Assembly: GCA_020205615.1 (NCBI GenBank)
Contig: CM035160.1
Span: 2,784,937-2,848,936, forward strand
Direction: 5' to 3'
Source of the DNA: Panax quinquefolius
Taxonomy: Eukaryota; Streptophyta; Magnoliopsida; Apiales; Araliaceae
DNA: 64,000 bases
Shown: positions 1 through 12,269 of the stretch, piece after piece
Layout: each line of letters opens with the position of its first letter
Position numbering within the stretch: position 1 is the stretch's first letter
Program-made: the position numbers and the translations under genes
Notes under the pieces: generated by a model
Database searches by the model: none
Told to the model about the DNA's origin: nothing
Seen by the model: the letters and a program-made list of their open reading frames with translations, nothing else

Positions 1-807
1 ATCTAATCCTTAATCCTTAATCCTTGTCATTTTGTTTCTTTGGATTCGTTTCTTTAAAAATATTTTTATCATCCTCGGTCTTAAATGATGATATTATTGA
101 ATATCTTTGGCTTTGTAGTGCAAAGATGAATGATTTCTGAAGAATATCTTTGGCCCGTAGCAAAGATGAACAGTATTTAGATGAACATGACAGTGATGAA
201 TATCTTTGGCTGTAGTGTAAAGATGAATATTTGATTCGGATATATATTGATTGATGTTACAGGGGATAAAAGATAGAGCGATGAACTTTTAAATTCATAC
301 ATAGAAGATAGTAGTTTGCATTCTCTACTTTAACTCTTCTAATGAATTATTATTTCATTGCGAATATTGATTTAAAATTTGTTGTCTATTGTATTCTATT
401 AGATTTTTCCCTGTTGAAGACTAACGATAATTTGTTGTATATTATCTTAGTCATAATATCCTTCTTATTGGGCTAGTTGAGCTCACCCTTTTCCTTTTTG
501 TTCCATTTTTTTTCTTCTTGGGGAGGCGAGAATATATAGAAGATGCAGTCTGGGGTATGGAATGAAAGTTCTAGAGAGAGTTGTTTAGTAGTCCTCACCA
601 TTTTTGTAAAATAATATATCAATAAATATGATGAGGATTTATCCGAGTATAGATATTGTCTGAAGATAATATTTGTATACAAACTCACGATTTTATTGTT
701 GTAATAATAAAGTTGTAGTTGTTTACGTACCATGTATTGACAACTTAGAATGGGTGATGTATACCTATTTTGGGGGCGTCACATATACCTATTTTGGGGG
801 CGTCATA
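1..807 (+). mobile_element. Element A 5' LTR, 3' portion (cut by window start)
   Basis: This is the downstream part of a Ty3/gypsy LTR. It aligns by eye with the last 800 bases of the LTR ending at 46025: same rows of palindromes (99-125, 146-170, 200-226), same GGGCTAGTTGAGCTCACC block near 471, and the same end TATTTTGGGGGCGTCA. The terminal 25 bases or so are duplicated (760-807), giving two successive copies of the LTR end. A primer-binding-site-like sequence and gag follow, so this is a 5' LTR. Its start and its target duplication lie outside the window. Confidence 0.85.
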
Positions 808-809
808 TT

Positions 810-820
810 TGGTATCAAGC
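810..820 (+). other. Primer binding site of element A
   Basis: TGGTATCAAGC follows the LTR end and resembles the initiator-methionine tRNA primer site used by many plant gypsy elements (TGGTATCAGAGC). It differs at one or two positions. The same sequence in the form TGGTATCGAGC follows the other 5' LTR ends in this window. Confidence 0.75.
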
Positions 821-994
821 TTAGGGATATGGTCTCTGGCGGAGATCGTGGAATAGAATTAGGAGGGGAGAGATGAGTAAATCATTCGCTAGTGTATCAT
901 ATCTAAGCTTATTTGTTGGTCAGTCATAATATAAGAATATTATGTGATATGTTAATTTGTTTAATTAACCCTTGTTTTATGACAGTATTTAAGA

Positions 995-1935
995 ATGGCT
1001 GCTGAGAACGTTAACAATATAGTGTATGAGACTGTGGAACAACCTTTAGTTTCAAACCAGGAGAACGTGCAACAAGAAGGAAATAATCCTCCTGTAAATA
1101 ACACTACCGAACAAATGATGAATGATGGGATGTTCAGAAGTTTTTTATATTTTATGCAAAACTAGACGAGGGAAACTCGTGCACAGAATACGGGTGGAAA
1201 TGCTAGCAATGCGCGGCTTGTCCCAGCCAAGCAGTTCAAAGAGTTGGGACCACCAGAATTTAAGGAAAAGCCGGATCCGATCATGGCAAAAACGTGGGTC
1301 AAGCAAATTACCAAGATATTCGATGTCTTGGGATGCACGGAGAACGAAGGTTCTATTCTCCACCTTTATGTTCGCGGTGAGAGGCAGGACCTGGAGTGGT
1401 GGAGGATCGTAAGCGTATCCGACCCGGCGCACTTTTCGGCGTGTCTTGGGAAATATTTTAAAAACTATTCAATGACAAGTACTTTCACGAAAGTATTCAG
1501 TATATGAAGGAGGTGGAGTTTATCGAGACTTGAACAAAACAACATGGCGGTGTCCCAAAGACGAGGCGTAAGTTTGCGAGTTATCCAGGTTTGCACCTCA
1601 TTTGGTCGAAAATGAGGAGCGAATGACAAGGATGTTTCGAGAGGTCTAAAGTCGAGATTCCGCAATATCTTATATCTCATAAATTTTCTTTATATTGAGA
1701 TGTTAAATGCAGGCTCAATTATTACAATGAGATAATGAGTATGTGCAACCGAGGGACCACAACTGGTGGTCATACCCGGTGATAGCGGTCATCGAGCGAT
1801 GCTAACCAACGAGGAGGAAAAATCTGAACAAAGGCGGTAACCACTCGGGTGGTCATCGTGGCCGTGATAATAGGAGAGGTGAGTCAGTGAAAATTTGAGA
1901 AAGAGGAGATTTAACAATGACGGGAAGACATCGGT
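995..1935 (+). pseudogene. gag of element A, N-terminal part (broken)
   Basis: This is the capsid/nucleocapsid precursor of a Tekay/Del-like gypsy element. The ATG at 995 begins a reading frame starting MAAENVNN. The gag core motif GPPEFKEKPDPI followed by WVKQITKIFDVLGC is readable at about 1244-1350 in another frame. Several frameshifts and stops break it. It ends at 1935, where a minus-strand LTR begins. The missing zinc-knuckle end is found at 11997, so this gag was split by insertion. It cannot encode a working protein. Confidence 0.8.
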
Positions 1936-4620
1936 TGTGGCGCCCCAAAATAGGTATACATCACCCATTCCGAGTTGTCAATACATGGTATGCGAGAAAC
2001 AACTACAACTTTATTATTACAACATATAAGCTGTGAGTTTAAATACGGATATTGCCATCCAGACAATATCCACACGCAAATAAATCCCCATCATAATTAT
2101 TAATACATTATTTTACAAAATGGTGAGGACTACTAAACAACTCTCTCTAGAACCTTCATTCCATTACCCGACTAAGTTTCATTACATTCTCGCCTCCCGA
2201 GAAGAAAAATGGAACAACAAGGAAAAGGGTGAGCTCAACTAGCCCAAAGAAAGAATATTATGACTAAGATAATATACAACAAATTATCGTTTGTCTTCAA
2301 CAGGAAAAATCTAATAGAATACAATAGACAACAAGTTTTAAATCAATATTTGCGGCAAAATAATAATTCATTAGAAGAGTTAAGTAGAGAATGCAAACTA
2401 CTATCTTCTACATGTATGAATTTAAAAGTTCATCGCTCATCTTTTATCCCCGTAATATCAATCAATATATATACGGAATCAAATATTAATCTTTTGCACT
2501 ACTGTGCCAAAGATATTCATCGATTGGTCATGTTCATCTAAACACTGTTCATCTTTGCACTACAAAGCCAAAGATATTCATCGAGTTGGTCGTATTCATC
2601 TAAACACTGCTCATCTTTGCACTACGGCCAAAGATATTTATCGAAATCATTCATCTTTGCACCATGGGCCAAAGATATTCAAAAATATCATCATTTAAGG
2701 CGAGGATGATGAAAGATATTTTTAAAAAAGCGAATCCAAAGTGAAACAAAATGACAAGGATTAAGGATTAAGGATTCGTACTTTGTTTTATCCATGTCCA
2801 AAATACCTCAAAAATAATCATAGTGGTGTAAAATTCAAGAATGATCAAAACATGGATACAATAAAAGCTAGTATCCACAATAGATATTTTGGGACGAAAA
2901 GGAAAATTTTCATTTTTCGATGAATAAGGTCGTGATTCGTGAAATAGTATACAAGTATACGTGAATAAAGGTCAGATACGTGAATAGTAACTCAGGACAC
3001 CAAAAGTTCCAAATTTGATAAAAACTTCAGATCAATATTTCAAAGATAATGATATTGAAGAAATAATATCATTACGGAGAAAAAAAAAATATCCCTTACC
3101 TCACAATGACAGTACTTCTAGTTGAACCATCGGATATAGGCTATGACTTGAACTTGCATCGTATAGCAATACTCAAAATATACTCAAAATACTCACAAGA
3201 ATACGCTCGATAATATAGAAAGAGAAAACTTGCTTTTTGGTGTAATTTTCAATTTAACCCAAGAACCTATTTATAGGAAAATGCTTAGAACACAAAGTAG
3301 AAAATTTAATATAATATTAATATATATAAAAATTTTCCTACGCACACTCTTATAAACTGAAATCAGCTCATTTCAACAACCAACCAAGCCCACCAAACAT
3401 ATCAAAAACGTTTTTCTAATTTAAATTATTTTAAACTTCCAAAAATCAATTATCCGAAGCTTCGGAACTTCAATAATTCATAATAAATAGCCCTTTATCA
3501 GAAAAATTCGAATCTCGCGAGTTTTTATAGGAAATCCAATTCTCTACATCTTTGCAGAAGAAAGTTTTTCCAAATTCCAAACAGAAATTGACCGAAATTC
3601 ACAAACGGGTGATTTTACAAGTTATAATCAAATTTCGATCAATAAATGGAATTAGATCAATCGACATGTTTAACATGTTTTAAACATTTATTGCAAACAA
3701 AATACTCTTCCTCCTCGTATACTCATATATCCCACATTCGTTGTAAAATATCACTATTATTATATTATTAAAATAATATATTTAAATGAATTATTTTATC
3801 GAAAAAGATAAAATATTAATTTTCAACAATTGTCACATTAAAAAAATTCTCCATCTATATCACATAAAATCAATATTTTCCTCATTATATAAATCAATAA
3901 TTAATTATTCACAAATAATATTACATAATCACAAGATCGACAACCGGCCGCTCCTGAGAAAGAGGGGCTTTCAATAAGAATTTCTCCTTCACTCAAGCAC
4001 AATTAGGTGACCAAACCTCTCTTTAGATGTAACTTTCTAGACATTGCCAATAATGTTATCTAATAATATTATTAGGATAATATGAATTATTGCTTCGATA
4101 ATGAAAAATATTGTGTAATGACAATTATTGAAACAATAAAGAATATAAAATATCAACGCAAAGAATTATTAAATCAATAAAAAATCTTGAGCGAGAATTA
4201 TCGTAACCATTATTGAGTAGTGTCTTCTTCACGTAAGAATCAATAATTGGTGCAATACAGGTAATCTTCGTGTTTTAACCACGAAAGTATTTTAACAAAG
4301 ATTAATTGGTGAATAACTACTGCCAAGTTATTTTTAAACAACTTATATTTGTCGTTTTCTTCATCCAATCGCTTTTCAGTTATGGGGCCCACAAAATGCT
4401 CGCGTGCGTCGTGCATTTAATATTCCCCAACAAAGAAGAATATTCCACGAGTAAACGAATATTCCCAAACAACAATGAATATTTTATAACCACTTGCTTA
4501 TTTTGAAATATTTTGCGTATTTTACCCATAACTATCCACATTAATCAAATCAACCCTTACTATTTCAAAATAATAAATAGAGAAAATTAAATTTCATTAA
4601 TAATAAGTTGGGGTCTTACA
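1936..4620 (-). mobile_element. 3' LTR of a minus-strand gypsy element
   Basis: This 2685-bp LTR starts (minus strand) at 4620 with TGTAAGACCCCAACTT and ends at 1936 with GGGGCGCCACA. On the minus strand it has a TATAAATAGG promoter box (3268-3276), an AT-rich R/U5 and a row of palindromes at 2490-2690. The minus-strand polypurine tract and integrase end lie immediately to the right (4621 onward), which makes this the 3' LTR. Its partner 5' LTR survives only as the fragment at 11846-11996. Flanks TCGGT (1931-1935) and TCGCC (11997-12001) are an imperfect match for a 5-bp target duplication. Confidence 0.85.
3268..3276 (-). promoter_or_regulatory. LTR TATA box
   Basis: TATAAATAG on the minus strand, in the same position relative to LTR start as in all sister LTRs here. 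It probably places the RNA start about 30 bases downstream, so the palindrome rows would be transcribed. Family knowledge plus inference. Confidence 0.6.
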
Positions 4621-6450
4621 ACCTCCCCTCCTTATGAAATTTCGTCCTCGAAATTGACGACGTGCTCGGTGTTTGAAAAGGTGAGGATACCTCGCTTTCA
4701 TTTCCGCTTTCCAATTCCCGGTCATTTCCTCTATAAAGCATGATTCCTCCACAAAACTTTAACTTGTGGTATGACCTTTCATGCGAAGGACATGCTCCTT
4801 CCTATCCAAGATCTTGACAGTACCTCCTCATACGTTAAGTCTTTTGGCTATTTCGTCCTGGGTTCTAACTCTATAGCGTGGTTCGGGTCTCTTTCACATA
4901 TTTCTTAAGTATGATATATGAAACACATTATGAACACGAGACATACTCGGAGGTAAAGCGAGTCTATAGGCTACATTTCTTACTGGGTCAAGAATTTGAA
5001 ATGGACCGATAAATCGTGGATTGAGCTTTCCTCTCTTCCCAAATCTTATAACTCCCTTCCATGGAGCAACTCGATAATAATACACGATCCCCTATACTAA
5101 ATTCCACGCCCTTTCGATGAAGATCCGCATAACTTTTTGTCAATCTTGTGCTGCTTTTGTATCGTTGTCGAATCATTTGGATCTTTTCGGTAGTCATATC
5201 GTATCAACCCTCGGGTCCCAACAATGTTGCTTCACCCACCTCGCCCCAACATACCGGAGAGCGACATTTTCATCCATATAATGCTTCAATGGAGCCACAC
5301 CTATACTTGCTCGATAACTTGTTGTTGTAGGAGAATTCCACCAATGGTAAATACTTATCCCAACCGCCTCTTGAAGTTCAGGACACGTAGTCTTAATAGA
5401 TCTTCAAGAGTTTGAATAGTCCTTTCGATCAGACGTCCGCTTTGAGGATGGTATCTTAGAACTAAATCGCAAACCGCGCTCCATAGCTTTTTTGCAAGCT
5501 AACCCAAAATCTTGAAGTGAATCTTGGGTCACGATCCGAAACTATGGATACTGGTATGCCATGCAACCTCACAATCTCATTCACGCATATGTACTAGAAG
5601 ACGTTCGAGGAATAAGTCTCACCGTACGGCAAGAAATGATCGACGACTTGGTTAATCTATCAACAATAACCCAAAATAGCATTGATGCCTTGAGAAACCG
5701 TAGGAAGACCCGAACGAAATCCATGGTAATGTGTTCCACTTCCATTTCCGAATCTCAAGTGGTTGCAACGGACCCTTAGGTACTAGATGCTCCGCCTTTA
5801 CACGTTGACAAGTTAAACACATTGAGATAAACTTTGCAATCTCTCTCTTTATATTGTTCCACCAAAATGTATGTCAAGATCACGATACATTTTGGTACTT
5901 CCAGGATGGATTGCAAAAGGTGTATTGTGTGCCTCCATCATAATCTTGTACTTCAAATCAGAGTCGTTAGGGACACAAAGTTTGGAGTGGACTCAAAGTA
6001 TTCTTTCTTCATCAATTCTCGCTTCTGGAATAACACCTTCTTGTACTTTCTTCTTCATACGATCGCTCAAGGTTTGTGGCTTGAGCTACCTTAACTTTTC
6101 TATTAAAGTTGGCTCTACGCGTATACTTGACATCATCGCACTCATTCCCAGATATGATCTTCTACTCAACGCAGCGTCACTACTACATGTATTCGCTTTT
6201 CAGGATGGTATTGAATAGTGTGGTCGTAATCTTTCAACAACTCAAGCCAACGTCGTTCTTGCGTGTTGAGTTCCTTTTATGCGTGAAGAAATATTTGAGG
6301 CTTTTTATGGTGCGAATATATCTCCACTTTCTCCCCATATAGATAGTGCCTCCATATCTTTAAAATGAATGATCAACTTAACTCTAGATCATGAGTAGGA
6401 TAATTCCTCTCATACTCTTTAAGTTGTCACGAGGCATAGGCTATGACTTT
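4621..6450 (-). pseudogene. Minus-strand pol remnant: RNase H end, integrase, C-terminal domain, polypurine tract
   Basis: Read on the minus strand this runs from an RNase H fragment (KVIAYASRQLK and [11 protein letters not shown], about 6360-6450), through the integrase zinc-binding region (MYRD then FWWNN, TCQRVKAEH, about 5780-5910) and catalytic core (about 5200-5760), to the C-terminal stretch VAYRLALPPSMSRVHNVFHIS (4894-5085). It ends in a chromodomain remnant and a purine-rich tract beside the LTR. Frames change many times. RT, protease and gag of this element are absent: the sequence stops at 6450 against a plus-strand LTR. It is the 3' part of the element whose 3' LTR is at 1936-4620. 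Confidence 0.8.
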
Positions 6451-6887
6451 TGTAAGACCCCAACTTTTATAAATAAAGATGAATTTTCTATAAATATTAT
6501 TTTTGAATATTATGGAATAAATTTGATATAATGTTATAGTTGTGGGTAATATTTATAAATTTTGCAAAAGTAAGCAAGTTGTTATAAAATATTCGTTTGG
6601 TGGGAATATTCTTTGTTCGGGGAATATTAATACGAATATTTCAATCATTAAGTGGACCCCTAACGGAAGTATTGTCATAGTTAGAAAATGACAAAATTAT
6701 CTTTCTATAAAAATAACGGCAGAGGTGTTATTCTTAGATTTAAAGCGTTGAACTACCCGTAGTAGTACAAAAATACGATGTCTGGCATAGTAGTTGTATA
6801 GTAGCACACGATATTGATTATTGATGCTTACGTGAGAAGTCACTCAGCTATGCTCAATTATTGCTACAGTAATTGCTGCATCATATC
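6451..6887 (+). mobile_element. C-family LTR, first 437 bp
   Basis: Begins TGTAAGACCCCAACTTTTATAAATAAAG and aligns with the C-type LTR heads at 14485, 15392, 24290 and 31956, including the GTTATAGTTGTGGGTA block. It is inserted in the minus-strand RNase H remnant and is cut at 6887 by the LTR starting at 6888. The tail at 10557-11832 is probably its other end, with about 700 bp missing between. Confidence 0.7.
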
Positions 6888-9715
6888 TGTAAGACCCCGA
6901 AATATTTTTTAAATAAAAAGAATTTCCTTTATTTATTATTTTGAAATAGTAAGGGTTGATTTGATTAATGTGGATAGTTAAGGGTTAAATATGCAAATAT
7001 TTCAAATTAAGCAAGTGGTTATAAAATATTCATTCTTTGTCGGGGAATATTAAATGCGTGACGGACTGCAGCATGACGACCATAATGGGCCCCATAACTG
7101 GAAAGTGATTGGATGAAGAAAGCGACAAATATAAGTTTGTTTTAAATAACCAGCGTAGTTATTCACAGATTATCTTTGTTGGAATACCCAAATTGGTTAA
7201 AACACACTAATATCTGCGTTGTTGAACAAGAAGCTGCAGTATTGCACCAATTATTGATTCTTACGTAGAAGGCACTACTCAATAATGGTTACTGATAATT
7301 CTTATTCAATTATTTTATTGAGTTAATAATTCTTTGCGTTGATATTTTATATTATTTGTTGTTTGATAATTGTCATTACACGGTATCTTTCATTATCGAA
7401 GCAATAATTCATATTATCCGAATAATATTATTAGATAACATTATTGGCAATGTCTAGAAAGTTACATCAAGGAGAGGTTTGGTCACCTAATCAATTGGCA
7501 TGATAAGAAGAAATTCTTATTGGAAAGCCCTCTTTCTGGGAGGCGCACGGTTGTCAATATTGTGATTACGTAATATTATTTGTGAATAATTAATTATTGA
7601 TTTATATGATGAGGAAAATATTGATTTTATGTGGATATAGATGGAGAAAATTTTAAAATGACAATTGTTGAAAATTAATATTTTATCTTTTTACGATAAA
7701 ATAATTCATTTAAATATATTATTTTAATAATATATTAACGGTGATATTTTTTACAACGAATGTGGGATATATGAGTATCGAGGAGGAAGAGTATTTTGTT
7801 GCAATAAATGTTTAAAACATGTTAAACATGTCGGTGGACCCCATTTATTGGTGAAATTTGATTATAACTGTGTAAAATTGCCGTTTGTGGATTTGGATCA
7901 ATTTCGATTGGAATTTGGAAAAACTTTCTTACGCAAAGTTGTAGAGAATTGAATTTCCTATAAAAATTCGCTTGAGATTGAATTTTCTGATGAAAGGGCT
8001 ATTTATTATGAATTATTGAAGTTCGAAGCTCAAATAATTAATTTTTGTAAGTTTTAATTATTTATTTTATGAAAAACGTTTTTATCATTTCTTTCTAGAA
8101 GGTGGCATGTGGGAAATGCTAGGATCTGAATTCTAAGGTTGGCGTATGAATTTGATATATATATATATATTAATTTATTAAATTTTCTAACTTTTGGTGT
8201 TCTAAGCAATTTCTATAAATAGGGTCTTGGGTTAGAATTGAAAATCACACCGTAAATCGAAGTTTTCTCTCTATATTATCGGCGTATTCTTGTGAGTATT
8301 TTGAGTATACTTTGAGTATTGCTATACTAAGTGCAAGTCAAGTCATAGCTTTATATCCAGGTGTTTCAAATTTAAATCTTGATCTTTCGAGGTAAAGGGA
8401 TATTATTTTTTAAGTAATGATATTATTTCTTCAATATCATTATCTTTGAAATATTGATCTGAAGTTTTATCAAATTTGGAACTTTTTCATGTCGGGGTTA
8501 CTATTCATGGGTTCTTATTCATGAGTTCTTATTCACGAGTTCTTATTAATGAATTCTTATTCACGAGTTCTATTCACGAGTACTATTAAATAAGCGTGAA
8601 GATGTTTTTTGTAGAATTTCTATCTTTTGGTGTCGGAGATTCTTATTCACGTATATCGGCTTTATTCACGTATCTGACCACTATTCACGATGATATCGTG
8701 ACTATTCATAGAAAAATAAAATTTCTTCTTTTTGTCCAAAATATCTATTCGGATACTAACTCGATTGTATCCATGTTTTGATCATTCTTGAATTTTACAC
8801 CACTATGATTATTTTTGAGGTATTTTTGGGCGTGGATAAAACCAAGTACGAATCCTTAATCCTTAATCCTTAATCCTTGTTATTTTGTTTCTTTGGATTC
8901 GTGCTTTTAAAAATATTTTCATCATCCTCGGTCTTAAATGATGATATTATTGAATATCTTTGGCACTGTAGTGCAAAGATGAATGATTTCTGAAGAATAT
9001 CTTTGGCCTGTAGTGCAAAGATGAGCAGTGTCAGAGATGAACATGGCCGATTGATTAATATCTTTGCTTTGTAGTGCAAAAGATGAGCAGTGTTTAAATG
9101 AACATTGATTAATGATGAATATCTTTGGCACAGTAGTGCAAAGATGAATATTTGATTCGGATGCATATTGATTGATGTTACGAGGATAAAATATTGATGA
9201 TGGATATTAAATTCATAGATTATAGTAGATTTCATTCTCTACGTAACTCTTCTATGAATTATTATTTCACTGCGAATATTGATCCTGAAACTTGTCAGCT
9301 CATTGTATTCTACATCGATTTTTCCTGTTGAAGACTAACGATAATTTGTTGTATATTATCTTAGTCATAATATTCTTCTTTGGGCTAGTTGAGCTCACCC
9401 TTTTCCTTGTTGTTCCATTTTTTTCTTCTCGGGAGGCGAGAATGTAGCAAGTACTAGTCGGGGTATGGAATGAAGGTTCTAGAGAGAGTTGTTTAGTAGT
9501 CCTCACCATTTTTGTAAAATAATGAATCAATAATTATGATGGGGATTTATTTGCATGTGGATATTATCTAGAAGACAATATTATATTTAAACTCACAGTA
9601 TATATTGTCGTATTTCACACGACATTTGTATTATTGAAGTTGTAGTTTGCTTTTTGTACCATGTATTTGGCGACTCAGAATGGGTGTTGTGTATACCTAT
9701 TTTGGGGGCATCATA
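6888..9715 (+). mobile_element. Element B 5' LTR
   Basis: Complete plus-strand LTR of about 2.8 kb, from TGTAAGACCCCGAAAT to TATTTTGGGGGCATCATA, same family as the minus-strand LTR and element A. Contents in order: AT-rich U3, TATAAATAG at 8214-8222, a (TA)n run near 8157, short TTCTTATTCACGAG repeats (8505-8590), palindromes at 8957-9150, the GGGCTAGTTGAGCTCACC block near 9390, then the end. A primer-site remnant and gag follow, so it is a 5' LTR. The rest of B is missing after 10556. Confidence 0.85.
8505..8590 (+). repeat. Short tandem repeats, TTMYTATTCAYGAG type
   Basis: About six imperfect copies of a 14-15 bp unit. The same unit occurs at 41790-41880 (+) and at 36240-36415 (-), always downstream of the LTR TATA box, so it is a normal part of the A/B/D-type LTRs, in the transcribed region. 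Confidence 0.7.
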
Positions 9716-9718
9716 GTT

Positions 9719-9729
9719 AAGTATCGAGC
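9719..9729 (+). other. Primer binding site remnant of element B
   Basis: AAGTATCGAGC, just after the LTR end, matches the position and most bases of the initiator-tRNA primer site. Confidence 0.55.
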
Positions 9730-9900
9730 TTAGGGATATGATCTCTGGCGGAGATCGGGGAATAGAACTAGGAGGAGAGGCGAGTAAATCCTTCGCTAGT
9801 GTGTCTACCTAAGCTTATTTGTTAGTTAGGTCGGTATATAGGGATATTATGTGATATATTGATTTCCTTAATTAACCCTTATTTTATAATGATGTTGAGA

Positions 9901-10556
9901 ATGTCGTCGAGAATATTAATGATGGAGTAAATGAGACCAGTGGAGATGCCCTGTCTTTACCAACGAGGAGAAGCGTCTGACGGTGGCAATGTTCTCCCGT
10001 GAACAACACCACCGTGCGCAGATGATGAGCGAGGGGATGTTTAGAAGCTTTTTTGCGGTTCATGCAAAATCGGACGAGGAGACTTCGTGTTCAAAATCTG
10101 AGGAGAAATGATAGCGATTCACGGGTGGTCACTGACCAGCAGTTCAAAGAGTTGGGACCACCGCAAGTGGGAAAGCCGGATCCGATTAAAGGCGGAGGCG
10201 TGGGTCAAAACAAATTACCAAGATATTCGATGTCTTGGGATGCGGAGGAACGAGAAAGTTCCATTCGCGCTTTTTTATGTTCCGTGGCGAAGGTGATTCT
10301 TTGGTGGGAATCATGTGGCGTACCCATCCACCGCTTTCGGCGTATGTCGTGGGAGCGTTTGAAGCAGTTCAATGACAAGTACTTCCACGAAAGTATTCGT
10401 CGTATGAAGGAAGTGGAGTTTATTAGACTAGAAGCGAGAATAACATGGCGGTGTCCCGAAGACGAGGCGAAGTTCGGCGGAGTTATCGAGTTTGCACCTC
10501 ATTTGGTGGAGAATGAGGAAGCATGTACGCGGATGTTTACGAGAGGTTCAAACCCG
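9901..10556 (+). pseudogene. gag of element B (truncated)
   Basis: ATG at 9901 begins a gag start (MSSRILMME...) and the gag core is readable from about 10130: QFKELGPPQ, PDPIK, then a frame-shifted ITKIFDVLGC equivalent. The longest open frame is 10053-10592, but its last residues already run into LTR sequence. Coding similarity ends near 10556, where the sequence switches to a C-type LTR across a shared ACATCACATGC stretch. No zinc knuckles remain. Confidence 0.75.
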
Positions 10557-11832
10557 ACATCACATGCTGTGTGTTTTTACAGGACTGGTTAAAATCTTTA
10601 TTATTATTTTGTTAGAACATCTGCTGCGTGTGTTTTTTACAGGACTGGTTCCATTCTTTATTATTACATTGGAATATCACATGCTGCATGCGTTTTCTGG
10701 CTGGGACCGGTTCCGTTATTTATTATTTACTGGAATAACTTTTTGCTGTGTGCGATCTATCGCGTGCATGGTGATTTCTTTTGTTATTCCATTCTTTATT
10801 ATACCCGAGTTGGTTAAAACTTTGACTTCTATACTCCATGAAATTAGTGGAATATCCTTGATATTTTGCGCTTCATCCGATATCCTTTCATGGAAATATT
10901 CTTTCAAAGATTCTTGAATTTTACTCTACAAAGCGTATCGTGTTGTCGATTTGGATGTTATTGGTTCCTAGATAAATTAATTCTTGAACTTGTTTTATTG
11001 AATATCATTGTCATCATCCTCATGTTTATATTATGTTGAAAGTCATACGTGGGCTGTAGTGCGTAGATGGATTTGGTATGATTATGACGAGAGACTATTG
11101 ATTGTAATCATAGTAGTAATGTTACAAATGATGTGGTAAAATCCTCGGTGGCCCGTAGTGCATTGATGGATGATTGTTGGCATGATCATGACCATTAATG
11201 AATACACAAATATTCTTGGCAGTAGTGCATGAATAATTGTGGTCGTGATACTAAAAATATCCTTGGCCTAGTAGTGCGAGGGGTGATTCGATGATGTGGA
11301 ATATTTATTAAAAGTGAGTCTCACTATAATGATGATGAAAAACCTTTTAAATCATAAAAGATAGTAGATTTTATTTTCTACTTGACTCTTTTAATGGATT
11401 GCTGGTTCCGTTGTAGTGAAACTTGATGTTCATTATATTTTATCAGTTTAACAATGTTGTAGGCTAATGATAATTTATTCTGCATTATCTTAGTCATAAT
11501 ATTTCTTACTGAGCTAGTTGAGCTCACCTTTTCTTTCACTGTTCTCTTCGTGAAATGAGAATATAAATTTGGGACCGAGTCGGGGAGCGGAGTAATGGTC
11601 CAGAGGATAGCATTAGTAGTCCTCACTATTCTGTGAAATAGTGTGATAATAATTGTAATGAGGACTCCTTTTGAGTTTGTATGATTTCTAGTAGACAATA
11701 TTGTATTCAAACTCACGGTTTATGTCGTATTGTACCACGGCAGTTATATTAGTAAGTTGTATTTAAATTACGTACCATGTATGTCGATTTACCCAAGATG
11801 GGTGATGTATACCTATTTTTTGGGGCGTCATG
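10557..11832 (+). mobile_element. C-family LTR, 3' part, with start of primer site
   Basis: Aligns with the second half of C-type LTRs: TTCCATT...TGGAAT hairpins (10620-10740), the TTGTTATTCCATTCTTTATTATACC block (10778-10805), palindromes (11040-11300), the GAGCTAGTTGAGCTCACC block (11511) and the end GGGGCGTCA (11830). GAGTTGGTAT at 11832-11841 looks like the start of a primer site, then the sequence changes to a minus-strand LTR. So this was a 5' LTR whose internal part was lost. Confidence 0.75.
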
Positions 11833-11845
11833 AGTTGGTATATTC

Positions 11846-11996
11846 TGACAACAATGAATATTTTATAACCACTTACTTATTTTGAAATATTTGCGTATTT
11901 TACCCATAACTATCCACATTAATCAAATCAACCCTTACTATTTCAAAATAATAAATAGAAAATTAAATTTCATTAATAATAAGTTGGGGTCTTACA
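11846..11996 (-). mobile_element. Minus-strand 5' LTR fragment
   Basis: About 150 bp, nearly identical to 4460-4620, ending in GTTGGGGTCTTACA. It is the first part (minus strand) of the 5' LTR belonging to the element at 1936. The next base resumes element A's gag, so 11996 is the right end of that insertion. Confidence 0.75.
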
Positions 11997-12240
11997 TCGC
12001 CAGATAGCACCGGCACCAATAACAAATTCTAGGGAGGAAGAACTAAGCCTTGATTAGATGTTACAAATGCGGAAGAGACATATCACCAAATTGCATCTAC
12101 AACAATCCAAGGTATGTTACAATTTGTGGAAAGGAAGGCCATATAGCTCGGGATTGTTCAGAGCAAAACCAAGTTCAACGGGGATGGTGACTCAAGGTTG
12201 TCGAAAAAAGTCGAAATCGGCGGTTTCTGGAAGAAGCGTT
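11997..12240 (+). pseudogene. Element A gag end: zinc knuckles (broken)
   Basis: Two retroviral-type CCHC knuckles are recognisable in broken frames: RCYKCGR...ISPNC at about 12055-12105 and CGKEGHIARDC at about 12115-12155. They are the nucleic-acid-binding end of gag and continue the gag interrupted at 1935. Spacing inside the first knuckle is damaged. Confidence 0.75.
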
Positions 12241-12269
12241 TGTCGTGGTCGCCAAAACGCGAGGAACCC

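Noticed and set aside
4306..4506. 66-residue plus-strand frame
   Set aside because: Antisense to the U3 of the minus-strand LTR, with no recognisable motif and no conservation in sister LTRs.
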